From: Microdochium bolleyi
Taxonomy: Eukaryota > Ascomycota > Sordariomycetes > Xylariales > Microdochiaceae
NCBI GenBank assembly: GCA_001566295.1
Contig: KQ964248.1
Span: forward strand, 1,302,001 to 1,366,000
Direction of reading: 5' to 3'
DNA: 64,000 bases
Numbering within the stretch: position 1 is the stretch's first letter; the number at the start of each line of letters is the position of its first letter. A model generated the notes under the pieces. That model was not told where the DNA came from and did no database searches. It saw nothing but the letters and a program-made list of their open reading frames with translations. The position numbers and the translations under genes were made by a program. Positions 1 to 12,449 of the stretch are shown one piece after another.

Positions 1-772
1 CGTGCTGGGGACCAGGAGCGCAGTTCTGTCAAACGAGTGAGCACTGCATCAGATGATTTACCAGCAGTACTCGAGAGCAGTGTCTGAAGTAAATTCGCCT
101 AACTTTGAAGAAGAACCCAATGTTGCCGCTAGGCACTGCGGCAATATATTTAGCTGACACACACCACGTATCTGGCTGAATGGCCATGCTGGAACGCCTA
201 TCACCGAGCCAGACCGACACAAGCTTTCAATCGTGTAAGTGCCTGCTGTTCTCCCCACTGGGAAAACAGGACCGGAGCCCGCAGCAGGCAGTATCAGACC
301 ACAGGAGCCGGCGTCTAGAAGGAATAATGTACAACTATCGGGCTGCCGCGCTCGCGAGTCAGGCAATTCAGGGCGACAGGAGCGCAAGATAGAGTTGGTG
401 GCAGCGATATGAGCCGAGTGGTAGCATGTTTGTGTGTCCAGCAAAATGCTGCGAGGCACGAACGATTGTCGTCGCAAGACTCAGGCACGCTCGAGGTACT
501 TCTTGGGTGGAATTGAACGAGGGTACATGTGCTTTGTGCTCCGTACTGTGCGCAAAAGGGTTCAAGTGGAGCCCCATATTTCTGATAACCACTTAACGCC
601 GGTTCCACGCGACGCGACCTTGGTGCCCCACGAGCGCGTCCCCCAGTTCGGCTCTGCCCGCTTTGAGTGCTCTGACCAACATCTTCAACAACTGTGGGCA
701 TAACGACAACATTGCCAATCCAGACTCAAACACACCAGGACGATCCAGCATACCTCCGAGGTCGATCCCACC
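1..772. other. Intergenic, upstream of primase gene
   Basis: No gene is recognised here. Open frames on both strands are short and without family resemblance. The last 60-100 bases form an A/C-rich leader that runs into a strong start context (ccaccATG at 773), so the right end probably holds the promoter and 5' leader of the primase large-subunit gene. Confidence 0.6.
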
Positions 773-2472
773 ATGTTGCGGCAGGATTTCAACCGCGTGG
801 ACCCAAAGAGACGCAATGTCGTTGACCATCGCAAGAAGCAGTTTGCCGACCCGGCCTACAAGGAGAACCAGTATCCGCACCGCCTCAACATCTACGCCAC
901 TCCTCCAACCGCCGACATCACTCTCGAGCAATTCGAGCAATGGGCAATAGATCGCCTCCGTATCCTTGCCGAGCTCGAGGCTTGCTCTTTCCGCAACAAG
1001 TCCTTCCCAGAGACTCTTGCTCACATGAAGCCCTTGCTCGACAAATACCTGCCTCTCGAATCCAACACGTCCTCGTCTACTCGACTCGCTGCCGAGCGCC
1101 AAAAGGATCATTACAGTCACTTCATATTGCGCCTTGCCTTCTCATCCACTGAAGACCTCCGCCGCCGATTCTCTCGCGTCGAGACCATGCTCTTCCGACT
1201 TCGCCTTGAGCTGGATAGCGCGAAGGAGCGCATGGAGTTCGTACAGAGCCTCAATCTCGACTGGGAGCCTGTGTCGCCAGAGGAAAAGATGAAATACTTG
1301 GCAGAGCTTGGTGCAATCAGTGGATTTCGTAAGGGCGGTGCCGACGAGGAGACATACTTCAAGGTCGACTGGGAGCGGGTGCCAGATCTTGTCGAGAGTC
1401 GACGCGTGTTCTTGAGGGCTGGCAAAGCGTTTGTGCCTTCGAAAGAACTGTCAAGCATGGTGTCGGTGGAGTTCACGAAGAGGCTACACAGAGCATTGGA
1501 GGTATGCACTCTGCACTCCAGAGCTAGCCAGCTATATCCTACGACCCTATGCAGGGCCATTGTGCTAACGCCGCCTGCCTTACGCAGCTTACTGCGCGGG
1601 CCTTACCCCGACTGGACGAGGACGACCGCTTAACACCAATTCTTGACCACCTATCCAAAAATTTCATCACTCCCGACTCGGCCTACAGTAGTGGCACGTC
1701 TGACGTGCCTGGTGCCGATATCAGTGCGCGGAATATCGACAACCTCTCGACGAATTTCCCGCTATGCATGCAGCATCTACACAGATCCCTGCGTCGTGAT
1801 GCTCACCTCAAGCATTTCGGACGACTGCAGTACACGTTGTTCCTCAAGGGCATCGGTCTCAATCTTGAGGAGTGCTTGGTGTTCTGGAGGAGCGCATTCC
1901 ACAAGGTCACAGACGATCAATTCAACAAGGAGTACAGATATAATGTACGGCATGTTTATGGCGATGTTGGAGGCGACTCAAATCGTCGCGGTGGGGGCTA
2001 TTCGCCATTCTCATGTCAGAAGATCTTGACAGAACACCCTCCAGGCCCTGGCGAGGCCCATGGCTGCCCATACAGGCACTTCAACCTTGAAAACCTTTCG
2101 GCTTTGCTGCAAGGCGTTGGTATCACGGACCAGTCTGTGTTGCGGGGAGTCAAGGAAGACAAAGAGAAGCAGAAATTCCACATGGCCTGTAATCGGTAAG
2201 TCTATCGCCTAACCTCTGTCCTTTGCCGAATCATACTGCAAGTTCAGACGGCAAACTATGGCTCAAAGATTCAACTTGGGCAAATGCTGACAGTCTGCTG
2301 CAGAGTTTTCGAGCACGTACACAAGAACGAGATGAAACAGGCCAAGGATGAAGGAGTGATGACGTCTGCTCAATTGGAGACAATTGTTCACCCAAACGAG
2401 TACTTCAAGCGCAGCTATTTGCTCAAAAACCTCAACAAGGTCAAGTCAGAAGATGTTAAGATGTCGGAATGA
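773..2472 (+). CDS. PRI2: DNA primase large subunit (Pri2/p58)
   Basis: The large subunit of the nuclear primase-DNA polymerase alpha complex supports RNA primer synthesis and hand-off during replication. I see three exons, 773-1501, 1588-2195 and 2304-2472, joined in frame to give 501 residues, close to the yeast length of 528. The start is the first ATG, in a ccaccATG context. The C-terminal iron-sulfur domain is recognisable by four cysteines at about residues 303 (PLCMQHLH), 386 (FSCQK), 403 (HGCPYRH) and 444 (MACNR). Their 83/17/41 spacing nearly matches the 81/17/40 spacing known for yeast Pri2. The second intron splits the codon just after the fourth cysteine. The start fits the family: a basic, polar N-terminus followed by an NIYATPP-type strand. 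Nothing is truncated. The identification is firm; exact intron edges are inferred from GT/AG signals and phase. Confidence 0.95.
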
Positions 2473-5400
2473 TATCTTTGACTTGACCACGTTGTGGCGC
2501 TCGGCGGGACGTCTAGACCTACGAAGAGTGTCTGTTCAAGGCGAGACCTACACAAGACAGTCCACTGCTGTCGTGGTCTGCGGTCTCGTCAGAAACGATA
2601 GAAAGGGTTGGTTATGGAGAGCTTTGTGACCCGTGTGTGTATTTGAGCATGCTCGTTTGAGGACGGTCTGGAATTATTGGGTGAGGCATGATAACGGGAA
2701 GTAGTTGGGCACCGCATTGTTCCTTGGTGTTCTGGTCTGGTTTGCCTGGCAAGTGTGGAAGGCTCCAGGGCCTTCGTACATGTAATGAAACAATCCACAC
2801 ACTCTGTGTCAAGTGCACAGAAACACAAGGCGATTGCCGCACACGTGGTGATTCTGTTTCCGAGGGCGAAGGAGCTAAGACTGCGATAGGCTTACCCTCA
2901 TCCTCTCCAATGCCTGGGCATGCCGCCTGTATTCGGCTCGCATGCCCTGGCGACGTCCAAAGAATGTGACGCATGCTGAAACTACAAGTCGCAAGGTAGA
3001 TCTGTGGGCTCGGACAACTGCGCTGTACCATTTACATGACTGAGACTATTGGGCAGTCATCACTTGGAGCTGGCCGAGGAACACAGCGCCGATGCTTAAA
3101 CACATGGTCTCACCCGGCCCAACAACATACCAGCCATTTCGGTCTCATCATCTCATTTCCACCATGATAGCTTTGGTGCTGTTTCATGATAAGACTGTCG
3201 CTAGTGCTGGTCTTGCACTGGGTAGGATGACACAGGGGCGTAGTCATCTGTGGACATTCACTCGGGGGCTTCTGACACGACGTCTCCCTGGCAGAGGGCC
3301 GGCTTGAAGTTGCACGAGAACCTGCTGCCCGTGCCCTACAATTATTGTATAAGATTCAAACAATACGGCTTGAAGCAACCACCTGGAATGTTTCTTGTTT
3401 CATGTCTCACAGCTTGACGCAGGTACGTGCCAGGCACATACGTGGGTAAGGTGAGCATCGGATGTTCCTCTATTCCCCACGATCTTCTTCCGGCACGGTT
3501 GTGCAGGTGCCCTAAGTCATCGCTTGCGCCCACACAAATGGCGAGACCGTGGCACCTCGGCACACTCCATGCCGACACGCAAAGAAGTGGGAGTGGCAGA
3601 GGGGAGCATCAACAGCGGTCTGTGCAAGCCAGGCCAGCTGGGGAAGATTGAAATCCGCGGCGATCGTCAGCAGCACCTTCGATCTTTTAAGAGACAAGGA
3701 GCATCAAAAAATTACCCGACCAGGCAGCCCTTACGAGGATGAAAAAGTTTTACACCCGTGTTCCATGTTCTGCAACCCTTACTTCGGCAGTTCGCACTGC
3801 TCCGCCTGAGTCACGACGCCACACCCCTGGCTGGTCCATGGATCACCGACTCAGCACCAAACCACTTGTCTCGAACCACAAGGCATGCTGGGTAGGAACC
3901 ACGCACTGAGCTATCCCTAGTGAACATCCTGCTCGGTGCAGTATCCAGAGGCATGCTGGCTAGACGAGTCCTCCAGCCTGTGACGTGGCCATGACGTCCA
4001 TCGCGGCCCAGCAAATCCCCGCCGAGGGGCAGGGCTTAGGAACCCCCCCCTCCCCCTGTGGCGAGGGCGGACCTGCGAGGACGAGAAACGAAGCAGTTTA
4101 CTCGTCGGGCGTCAAGTTTCAGATCTGGGCACCCAGATACTGCCCGACCAATGGTTGGGCGCTAAAACACACTTCCCTGTCTGTAGCACGGTAGCCGAGG
4201 CATGCTGTTGACTCGCGTTGACGTTGGAGGATGCAATGCTGTGCATGTCCTGGAGAAAGGGGACGAGGATGGAGGGGGTCTTGACCAGTACTGGCCCGGA
4301 ACTGCCGCGCAGATACGAGCTGCGGCAGGGAAATGCTGCATTGTCTTGGAACAGAGCTGAAGGCTTTTCCCTTCTGGGTCGACTCGTGGGCGCGAGAGTC
4401 TGCACAAAGACCCCTGCACCTCTCATGAGCCTGCACGATGATGTCGACCACGCATGACGTCGGCGCTGCCTCCCCACACCACCGGTTTCTAAATAGGGAC
4501 CCTGCGGGAGAACAGGCGTGCCCGTGTTACCCACGATGGCCTCACTTCTTCTTTCGGCACTCACGTGTGGCACCTCCTTCATGTCATGCTCTGCACATGC
4601 CCCTGCCCCTCAACTAACCCCATACCGTCGCTAAACGGCCCGCTTCGGCGTATTGTACGACACAACCAACACCTTGAGCGGCCATACAAGCTGTTCTAAT
4701 CTTGAATGGTGCTACATCTGGCCTGACTGCACGATGCACTGGGCTCATCTCGGCTCCAGCCTCAGCCACGAAGCATGTCTGCACCCCAATAAGGAACAAA
4801 CGCCTCTGGTGTTCCAGCCTCACTCACCGTACTGCAGGGTCTGCAGGTGAGATAGAGGTGGTGGCAGGCACACCGGGCACGAATAATTCACTTGACGGTT
4901 GGGGAGGTATTTAAAGATTGCACCGTGCATGCTTGGCTCGCTGATATGCATATTCGGGCCACATGATACATCTTGAATACACGTGTCAAATCACGTCACA
5001 TTCACACACAACTATCGCAGAGACCAGGCATGAATGAATGTAAGATTTGACATGATATTGAACTTCGCTAAGACGAGCAACTCCCAGACTCCGCGCAGGT
5101 TAAGTCAGAACTGATGTACAAGTGGTTGTCAGGCTCTGCCCGAACGGACCACGTTGGTAGATGTACAAAAGATAGATACAAAACAGAATAGAAGTGAGGA
5201 AAGGAAGGGTGCTTTATCGTTATCATGTACGCATTGCCCGCAGGCGTATACAGAAAAAAGGCTGGATAAGAATAGGAACGTGCTGCAGGGTGCAGCAGGA
5301 TGAGGCCAGCCAACGTCAGCGGCGCTGGAGCACACGCTAGGACAGGGCAGGCCGGCGCCTGGGACGCCAGGGTCGAGAAGGACGTGCAGCCCAGCGGGGC

Positions 5401-5971
5401 GCTGCTGAAGAACTAATGTTCTGATTGGCTGCACATGCCCCACCCACCCACCATGACGTCTGAGCTTTCGCCAACTATTCGGAAACACCATCGTGCTAGA
5501 CGATGCAGGTAACGCCCTGGTAAGAGTGTGTGCACGCGTCGTGCTCTCTGTCAACTCCAGGTGCCGAATAGGTGGTGATGCAATCGTAGTCGGGTAGTTC
5601 GGCCACGGCGATCTGTGCCCTCGTGGAGATGGCAGTTGGGTAGCAAAGCGCATTTGTTTGGGAGTGCACTCCGTCCGAACTGACAGCAGAAGGCCGGAAT
5701 GTGCCAGACCCCAGTGTCTCCTGGCCTGGTGAGCAGCTGTCGGGAGCCGTGGGAGATCATCACCCATCCGTAGGAATGGTTCTCGCGCGTGCTGGTGGAT
5801 GCCGAGACGGTAGGTCATGTCGGTGACGAACTACCGTGTGTCCTGTGCGTGTTGGGTGTGATCGGCATTCCTCTCAAGAGGGCCTGCGAAAGCTTGTTCA
5901 CGGACCACTGATGTTCGAAAGCTGGGCCATGAGGGGTGGTTGAGATGGTATGAAGACAAGAGGCGAGTTGC
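2473..5971. other. Long intergenic stretch, no gene recognised
   Basis: About 3.5 kb lies between the primase stop and the 3' end of the small minus-strand CxxC gene. Open frames are short, on both strands, and show no domain, repeat or splice pattern that would assemble into a protein; the longest (minus, about 5129-5818) looks random. Visible structure is limited to a cytosine-rich run near 4043-4056 and a TATTTAAA element near 4906. The right part (about 5100-5971) probably contains the 3' untranslated region of the CxxC gene. I see no AT-rich, RIP-like mutated repeat. Confidence 0.55.
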
Positions 5972-6241
5972 TCATTTGTAGCCGGTGGCCTTGGCGCACG
6001 ACTTGCAGTAGTAGATGTTGTAACCAATGCTGATCATGCCAGCCGAGGCGGCGTCGTCCGTGGTTGTGGTCTCGACGCTCTTGGCGCAACGCATGCAGCG
6101 GAGGATCTCCACCGAGGCAATTGGCGGGCAGTCCATGCTGTAACGGGGTGAATAGTCGGATTCTGAGGAGGATGAGTAGGAGCCAGAGCTGGAGGTTGAC
6201 GAAGTGCTCGTGAAGTGGTGGCTGGCTGGGCGTGCAGACAT
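5972..6241 (-). CDS. Small conserved fungal protein with paired CxxC motifs
   Basis: A single uninterrupted frame of 89 residues starts at a clear ATG. The first third is a serine/threonine-rich, probably disordered segment. It is followed by a compact C-terminal part with two CxxC pairs, CMRC at about residues 49-52 and CKSC at about 80-83, separated by roughly 27 residues. This layout suggests a small zinc-binding knuckle. The segment around PPIASVEILRC and IGYNIYYCKSC has the look of a family conserved across Sordariomycetes, but I know no assigned function and do not propose one. It stands alone in about 10 kb without other genes, with more than 6 kb of upstream DNA, which could mean elaborate regulation. 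It could also be a zinc ribbon adaptor; that is only a guess. Confidence 0.75.
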   Translation of the reverse strand: MSARPASHHFTSTSSTSSSGSYSSSSESDYSPRYSMDCPPIASVEILRCMRCAKSVETTTTDDAASAGMISIGYNIYYCKSCAKATGYK

Positions 6242-6647
6242 TGCGGTGGTTGTGGTGGTTGTGTCGGGAGGTTGAGAGAGGGTGGTCGAGGCCAGGGGGC
6301 GGCGGCGAGGCCGGGGTATTTATCTGGAGAGGCGGCAGGTGCAAGGGATGGTGTGTGCACGAGCAGTAGTCGAGGTCGAGTGTTGTGCTGTGGTTTGTTT
6401 CGGAAATAGACAGACGGGATGTTGCAGCATGGAGCAGGCTGGGAAAGGGTGGATGAGGTGGACGGGTTCCGAAGAAATAAAGGACGGGTGTGCCCTATTT
6501 GAGAGCCTGGGCAGGGCAGGGGGGGTGGGCAGGATTATGTCAGAAGCCCACAAGTACCAGGGACAAGAGGTCCGGGGGGAGGGGGCGTTGTTGCTGGGCA
6601 CAGGAGTGGAGTTGTGCTCTCTTGCTGTAGCCTGACGACGAGGGTCA

Positions 6648-6663
6648 GGGGGGGGGGGGGGGG
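6648..6663 (+). repeat. G homopolymer, 16 nt
   Basis: A run of 16 G lies about 410 bp upstream of the CxxC gene start. On the coding strand of that gene it reads as poly-C. The tract could form a G-quadruplex on the plus strand and is prone to length errors. Confidence 0.9.
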
Positions 6664-9600
6664 CGTGTGTCGAGCGAGGATGGGAGGATCACTATGACAC
6701 GACTCGAGGAATGGCACCAACAATGGGCGGCGCGGCGTTTGCCAGTTCCGAGACTATTATCGGTGCGGGCTTGCAGGATGGCCTTTTGCTTCCTGGTGTT
6801 TCTGGGCCTCGACAAGACGGTTTGAAACGAAACGAGCCAAGCTCTGCGGCCGATGGGACTGCTGCAATCTAAGCAGAAGGTGACGATGGGACAATGGCCA
6901 GGTCTGGACCTTGTGCAGGCCCGTGGGAGGGCCGCACGAGTCTAGACGGGCAGCGTAGGGCCCGTGGCTGAAAAGAGGCGTTATCTGTCAATGGCGATGG
7001 TCTGCGCTGCCTGCGCAAATATCGTCAACCTGATGGCGTCCACGGCTCGGACGAGAGGCACGGCGCGTGATCTCTCAAGTCGAGAGGTGGGTGAGGTCAA
7101 TCTGAGGTTGCAAGATTGCGAGGGCAGGACCGGTCCTGCCACGCCGGGCCTAGAAAGGCACCCGGGGGTTGGGCGTCGAGTTGTCTGCCGTTCAGCTATT
7201 GTCCTGGCTCCTCCCGCCCGCGACGTTGGCAGGGCTGCCACAAACCATCGAGATCACGTCTCGGCATAGACGCTCAATGGTGCGGACCCGTTGCCGATGG
7301 AGGAGGCAGCTCGGGGCCATCGACGCTTGTCAACCCCTCACGCCGTCGCCCTTGGCCACCATGACAGCCACCACCAGCTTTCGGAGCTCTCTCTTGAGAG
7401 CAAGCTGCGCAAAGCTCGGCATCTTGGCTGCGCCGTCTCTGCGTCGCATGTTACGCACGGCACGGGGTTTGTCAACCACACTCGTAGGCAGGATCGCATC
7501 ACTCGGCATCATCATCCAGATCGACCCTCCGCTCTTTGTGCTCATGATCCTGCTGCCAGTCCTCTCGGTGCAGATCTGCACAACTGGACAGAGTGGTCCG
7601 GTCCAGTGGACCCGTGCGAATCGCCGGTGGGCAACAGTTGAGTCGCAACGCAAGGCCCAGCTGGGCAGAGAGCTGCGGCAGAGCTTCCCCAAAGGGTCCC
7701 AAAGGGTCCAGACTGCAAGAGCGTTGGCGCAAATCCCGATGACACCGCCCAAGGTCTGATCTAGACCTCGCTGATCCCCGGGCCCTGGCGATCTGACCTT
7801 TCTGTGAGCGATCTCGATGTGAGATCCCCCGCCAGCCTGGCTCGCTCAACTGCTTACGTACAGCAGGGGGCACGACTTCAGTTTCGAGCTCGTTGTTTCG
7901 CTAGCTCTCCAGCATGCCCGTGCTGCCGCCTTCACGACTCCTAGGCACCACCAGAACATTTGGCTACAACGGCTCCAAGCGACTTCTTCCTCTCCCATAC
8001 AAGACATGACACCATCCCCTCATCAACTATGGCCGAAGCCAACCTGCGCGCATTATGGCTCATGCTGCAAGCCCTCAGTGACTGATTGGCCAGACTGTGC
8101 CCAGAGTCCAGAGGCGGCCTGCTCTCCCGCACCACACCCCGGCAATGATACCCCAGGCACATGTCGAACCCAGAGCCCAGCACGCGAATTCCCACCCCGT
8201 GGACAGCCATCTCGATATGCAGGTGACTATGGCGACTGGTTCATCCGGACGGATGGCGCCGCCAAAGCCGGAAGATCTGCGGTGCACAGCATCGTGTCGG
8301 GACGGGTCGAGCAAAGCTTTGTTTCTGTCGATGGCGCCCGATGGCATCGAGATGCCGCTCGCAACCCCCTTAGAGGAGGTAGTCAATCGCGATGCATTTG
8401 CTCCATTGTGATGAGTCTGTGACCACTTGGGCACGCAAGAGATTGCATCGGGGATCGCGGGCCCTGGCACCCTCGGCACTTGCCCCATGGCCTGCGATGA
8501 ACAACGAGGAGACCGGTTCCCTCGCTAGTGCACGTGCTTGTGGCAGGTTTGTGGATTGAGTGTCGTCTCGAGAATAAATCAATCAGTATGGACATCGGGT
8601 TTCATCGATGGGTCTCGGGGTGGCGAGTGTGTGGGCATCTCGATGGGAGCCGGGTCGGTTGCGGCAGGGATCGACAGGGTTCCTCACCCAGCTCGGCTCA
8701 GCCCAGCTCCACCCAGTCTACTCTGGAAGGTGCTGGCTCGAGTGCTGCAGATTGATTGAGTCGCCCATTGTTGGCACCCCGATCAGGATCTGCGATCGGC
8801 ATCGAAGATCGCAGACCCCTCAAACATGGCATTTGCTTCGATGCTGCCAACAATCGCATCCCCGATCCGAACTTGTCAGAACGCCGCAGCACCCATCTTC
8901 TCCGTCAGCAGTGCCTGTCTTGGAAAACTAAACAGGTGCGCATCGTGAGTGAGCGACCCGTCATGAGAGCATAATGGCAACGCCTCCATTACTGACGAGG
9001 TCAGTTACCCAGTCCCCCAAAGGTACCCTCGGCATCCTCGGCATCCCAGACACCTCATCCCCCACCATGCCTGCGGTCACGGGCAGCAGCTGCAACGCCC
9101 TGCCTGCCTTGAATTACCCTGCACAACCGGATCCTCTGATTCCTCAGAGGGCTTGCTTGACCGTCCAGACTCCGGAATACAATTTACGGACCAGACCACC
9201 CTGGCTTTAGAGTTCATACACACGCGGGCCATCGGCTGACCTCCCGCACCTCGCCCAGCAGATTGAGAACCCGCTTCCAAAAACATTTGCTCTCCGGTGT
9301 CTGCACTGGTGTCTCTGGGGATACTGCTGGGCCCGGGGTGCAACAGTCGTCCTTCGCCGTCCTTGCTGTGTCTGGTTTACTCGCTTGAGGCGTATGCACA
9401 TTGGTATATGAAGTCTTGTCTTGCTTGAGGCTGTCCAGGCTCGTAACCCCTGGACGCTTGGTAATGAGAACTTTCAGATGGTGGACTCGAGTTGGTACCC
9501 TTGGGTGTCATGACGGTCGCGATGTTTCTGCTGTTTTGCGTGGCTGTCTGGGCGACGGCTCCTGGCATGGGTTTCGATACCTCTAGAGTGCAGTGCAGGA

Positions 9601-11557
9601 GAGGCGACCAACTCGCCCGGTTGTCAGCCAGGCGCCCATGACTGGATTTGTGCACCACGAAAGATCCTGCCGCCACCCTTGTCGAGTGTGGCAGGGCGCT
9701 ATTGCTTCCCAGTCGAGTCAAAGGTGGCCGGTGGCCGGTGGCCGGGAACATCAAGAGACCGACCCCCTGGCTAGCCAGGAGTCTAACTTACCTTAAGGTA
9801 TGCTCGGCAGTTGAATGTCAGTGGCAGGCAATCCCGGACTCTCCCCATGAAACACATCTGGTCTGTGTACCTACCACGCTCATCGCGTACGTGCCTGCCG
9901 AGGGCGAAGCCTCTTTCGTGCATGCCCAGAGACTTATTCAAACCACAGCCATGGCAGGTATCAGCTTGTTGGCGCCTGCAGGAGCCGGCTGGACATTCCC
10001 TGGTCCGAGTGAGACTAGCTAGCAAGACGAACGCGTGCTCAGGCTCGTCCTGGGCCAAACTCTGTCTGTCGGCAACAGCTCCACGCTCGATAATTTGGAA
10101 CAAGCAGACGGGCTGTAGGTATGTGTCAGATGCAGCCGGAGACTCTGATACAGCCAAGAGAGTTGTTGTTGGAATCTGGCAGACTGTTCTCTTGGTGGCA
10201 ACCATATATGCTACCATGTTGAGTCGAGGCAGGCGCACGGCCAGATACGCACGACAACTATTTCTCCCCTAGAGAATTATACGGGTGGCTTTCCATCGTC
10301 GTGCGAAAGGGCGCGGCAGTTGTTGCGTCCTGGTGCGCTTTGTCCTCGCGGCTCGGCGACAAGGACGCTGCCCATGTGTACAAATCCGAGAATACCGAAG
10401 GAGTGCTGGCGTGACAATGTGCAACACGCTACTGCTCCCAGCCGGTGCTCAGCCCCCAAGCAAGGACGTTGGTGGTTGCAAGCCCGTGGAGACGCAGATC
10501 CTGGACCCTTTCTGCAGCGGCCCTACCGGAGTGACAGGAAGGCAGTCCGTGCCGAACTAGCATCGTCCATCTGCCCACCTCGCCGGCTGTCACGGGAAGG
10601 AAAGTAGCGGCAGGGTTGCTGGGTGTGAGATGAAGGGGTCCTTGGGCGCCGAAGCAGCTCTGCTCCGCCCGGCTCAGGGACGGTCAAAGCCCAGGGAAGG
10701 CCCTTGTAAGATGGGTTGACGTGGCCTCGCAGCCCAATGAGTGCGCGTGATTTTCTTGTGACCGCGCGCGCAGGCAGCAGAATTCAACCATCCGCTAGCT
10801 CTGGACTGCAACTCGACAGGCCCATGTGGTATTGCGCGGACCTGGTAAGTTTGCGGTGACCCACCACCCGTTGTTCAATGAATTAGAGGCACGCTGCGGT
10901 GTGTTTACAATCATCTGTTGCCGCAGCAGGATCGACACGCGGCCTACAAAGTAATCAACTCGACGACGAGAGCGTGCCTGGTCGAGGGGAAAAGCTTCTC
11001 GCTCAGGCATCACGCACGGTCTTGATAGGGTTGGGTTTTCCCCGCTGGCCGACCAGTACCCTGCGCTGTTGGTGTAGCAGAGAGCAGTGGTTAGCAATCA
11101 AGGCCAATACTTCGACGATTTTTGCGCAACAATTTGCCTGTGCGCCGCGTCAAAACAGAGCCGGCGATAGACGGCACACTATTGCTGCGCATCACTTCAT
11201 AGCAAGGTCGTCCAATGGTCCAAGGCTCTGTGATGGTTCCATTCATGCTCCCACTCACGAGGAGCGAGTACCTCCCTTCCCACATGTCAACTGCCATCGA
11301 ACCTCTCTCTGGCATCTTGCTTGGCTTCCACGGACGGTCGGGCTCTGGTCTGACGCGCACCTCGCAGTTACGTCTAGACGTTGGCCTGTGCATTGACATC
11401 GCCAACCTAGACACCAACAAGCCTAAGGTTCACAGCCTGGTTCCCCTTGTCTGTACTGTACAAACGATCCTGGTGGATGGGCGCAGAACTCTGAGGATTG
11501 TGAGTTGGCAGGGGTGGGCGCCATCCGGGCATCAATGGCTCTCGGACCCGATGGCTT

Positions 11558-11575
11558 CCCCCCCCCCCCCCCCCC
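11558..11575 (+). repeat. C homopolymer, 18 nt
   Basis: A run of 18 C in noncoding DNA. It is the mirror composition of the G tract about 4.9 kb to its left. Length is likely uncertain because of sequencing slippage. Confidence 0.9.
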
Positions 11576-12449
11576 GAACAGCACTCCTAACCCGAGACAA
11601 AGGGCCGAGGGCACTATTAATAGCATATGGCAGAGGCCAGTAGATGAGCTCTGAGATTTTGTCGCCGTCTACCCACTTGGCCCTTTCTCAAGTTGACCTC
11701 GAGATGTCGTTGGGATGGGGTGCAGAAAGGGCCGCGCATGAGAGCCTGGGCTGTGGTGCAACAGCTTGTTGATGGAAAGGTCTACACCACAGAAACTTAC
11801 TACTAGCAACAACTGTGGCTGGTCCTGGTCCACTAACAGAGGTTCGTAGGATCGCGTTGCTGTCTCAGCAGTCCTTCGTCACGAGGCAACTCCACTCTAC
11901 CAAACGCATGGAGCAGAATCGACAGAATCGACGCCCGGCCACATCCAGGTAAGGGCAAGCATTTCAAATGGGCACAAGCGTATACTGTAGGGGCAAGCCG
12001 AAACCAAGCCAAGCACAGGGGCCAATGCAACACCATGTGTTACTTTCTGCCAACTCGGCTTGTAAAGAATCACTGTCACTCTGTGGATGGGCGCATGTTG
12101 AAATGATTGATGATAGTTAACGTACCCGGCTGGCCGATGCTTCTCCACGGATGTAGTGCAGAAATGACCTCACAAAATGTCGCCCGGCACCGATCTTCTC
12201 TGTTGGCGACCGAAGGACAGTGCCCATTGTTGTTCTTACTCGAACCTCGACAAGAGCAAAGCCGACGTACTGTTATAATTCCCGTACGAAACCTGTAAGG
12301 CCGTGCTCTAACATCTAGCCGATAGCACGTTTCGTGACATTTAACAATAGCCCGTGTGGTCCACAACAGCAGAGATACCAGCCAAGGATTCAATCGAAGA
12401 ACCAATGACGCATACCGATGCACCGAGCTGTTCGGTAACCAAGATGGTG

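Larger units (their letters stand above)
6242..12449. other. 6.2-kb gene-poor region
   Basis: I find no protein gene I can support here. The longer open frames (for example plus 7169-7759, 8006-8422 and 10899-11396, and minus 9783-10238) have codon use and residue composition like random GC-rich sequence. They are not extended by plausible splicing and often overlap equal-sized frames on the other strand. The left end should contain the promoter and 5' leader of the CxxC gene. Homopolymer tracts of G (6648-6663) and C (11558-11575) and a short GGTGGCC tandem repeat near 9723-9746 are present. Noncoding transcripts are possible but cannot be read from sequence alone. Confidence 0.55.

Noticed and set aside
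5129..5818. 229-residue minus-strand frame downstream of the CxxC gene
   Set aside because: Random-like composition, no splice support, no domain; it probably lies in 3' flanking sequence.
11205..11260. tRNA-like segment (ccaatggtccaagg followed by gatggttcc)
   Set aside because: A-box-like text is present but a proper GGTTCGANNCC B box and acceptor-stem pairing are not, so I do not call a tRNA.
10899..11396. 165-residue plus-strand frame in the gene-poor region
   Set aside because: No resemblance to a known family, overlapped by opposite-strand frames, composition like noncoding GC-rich DNA.
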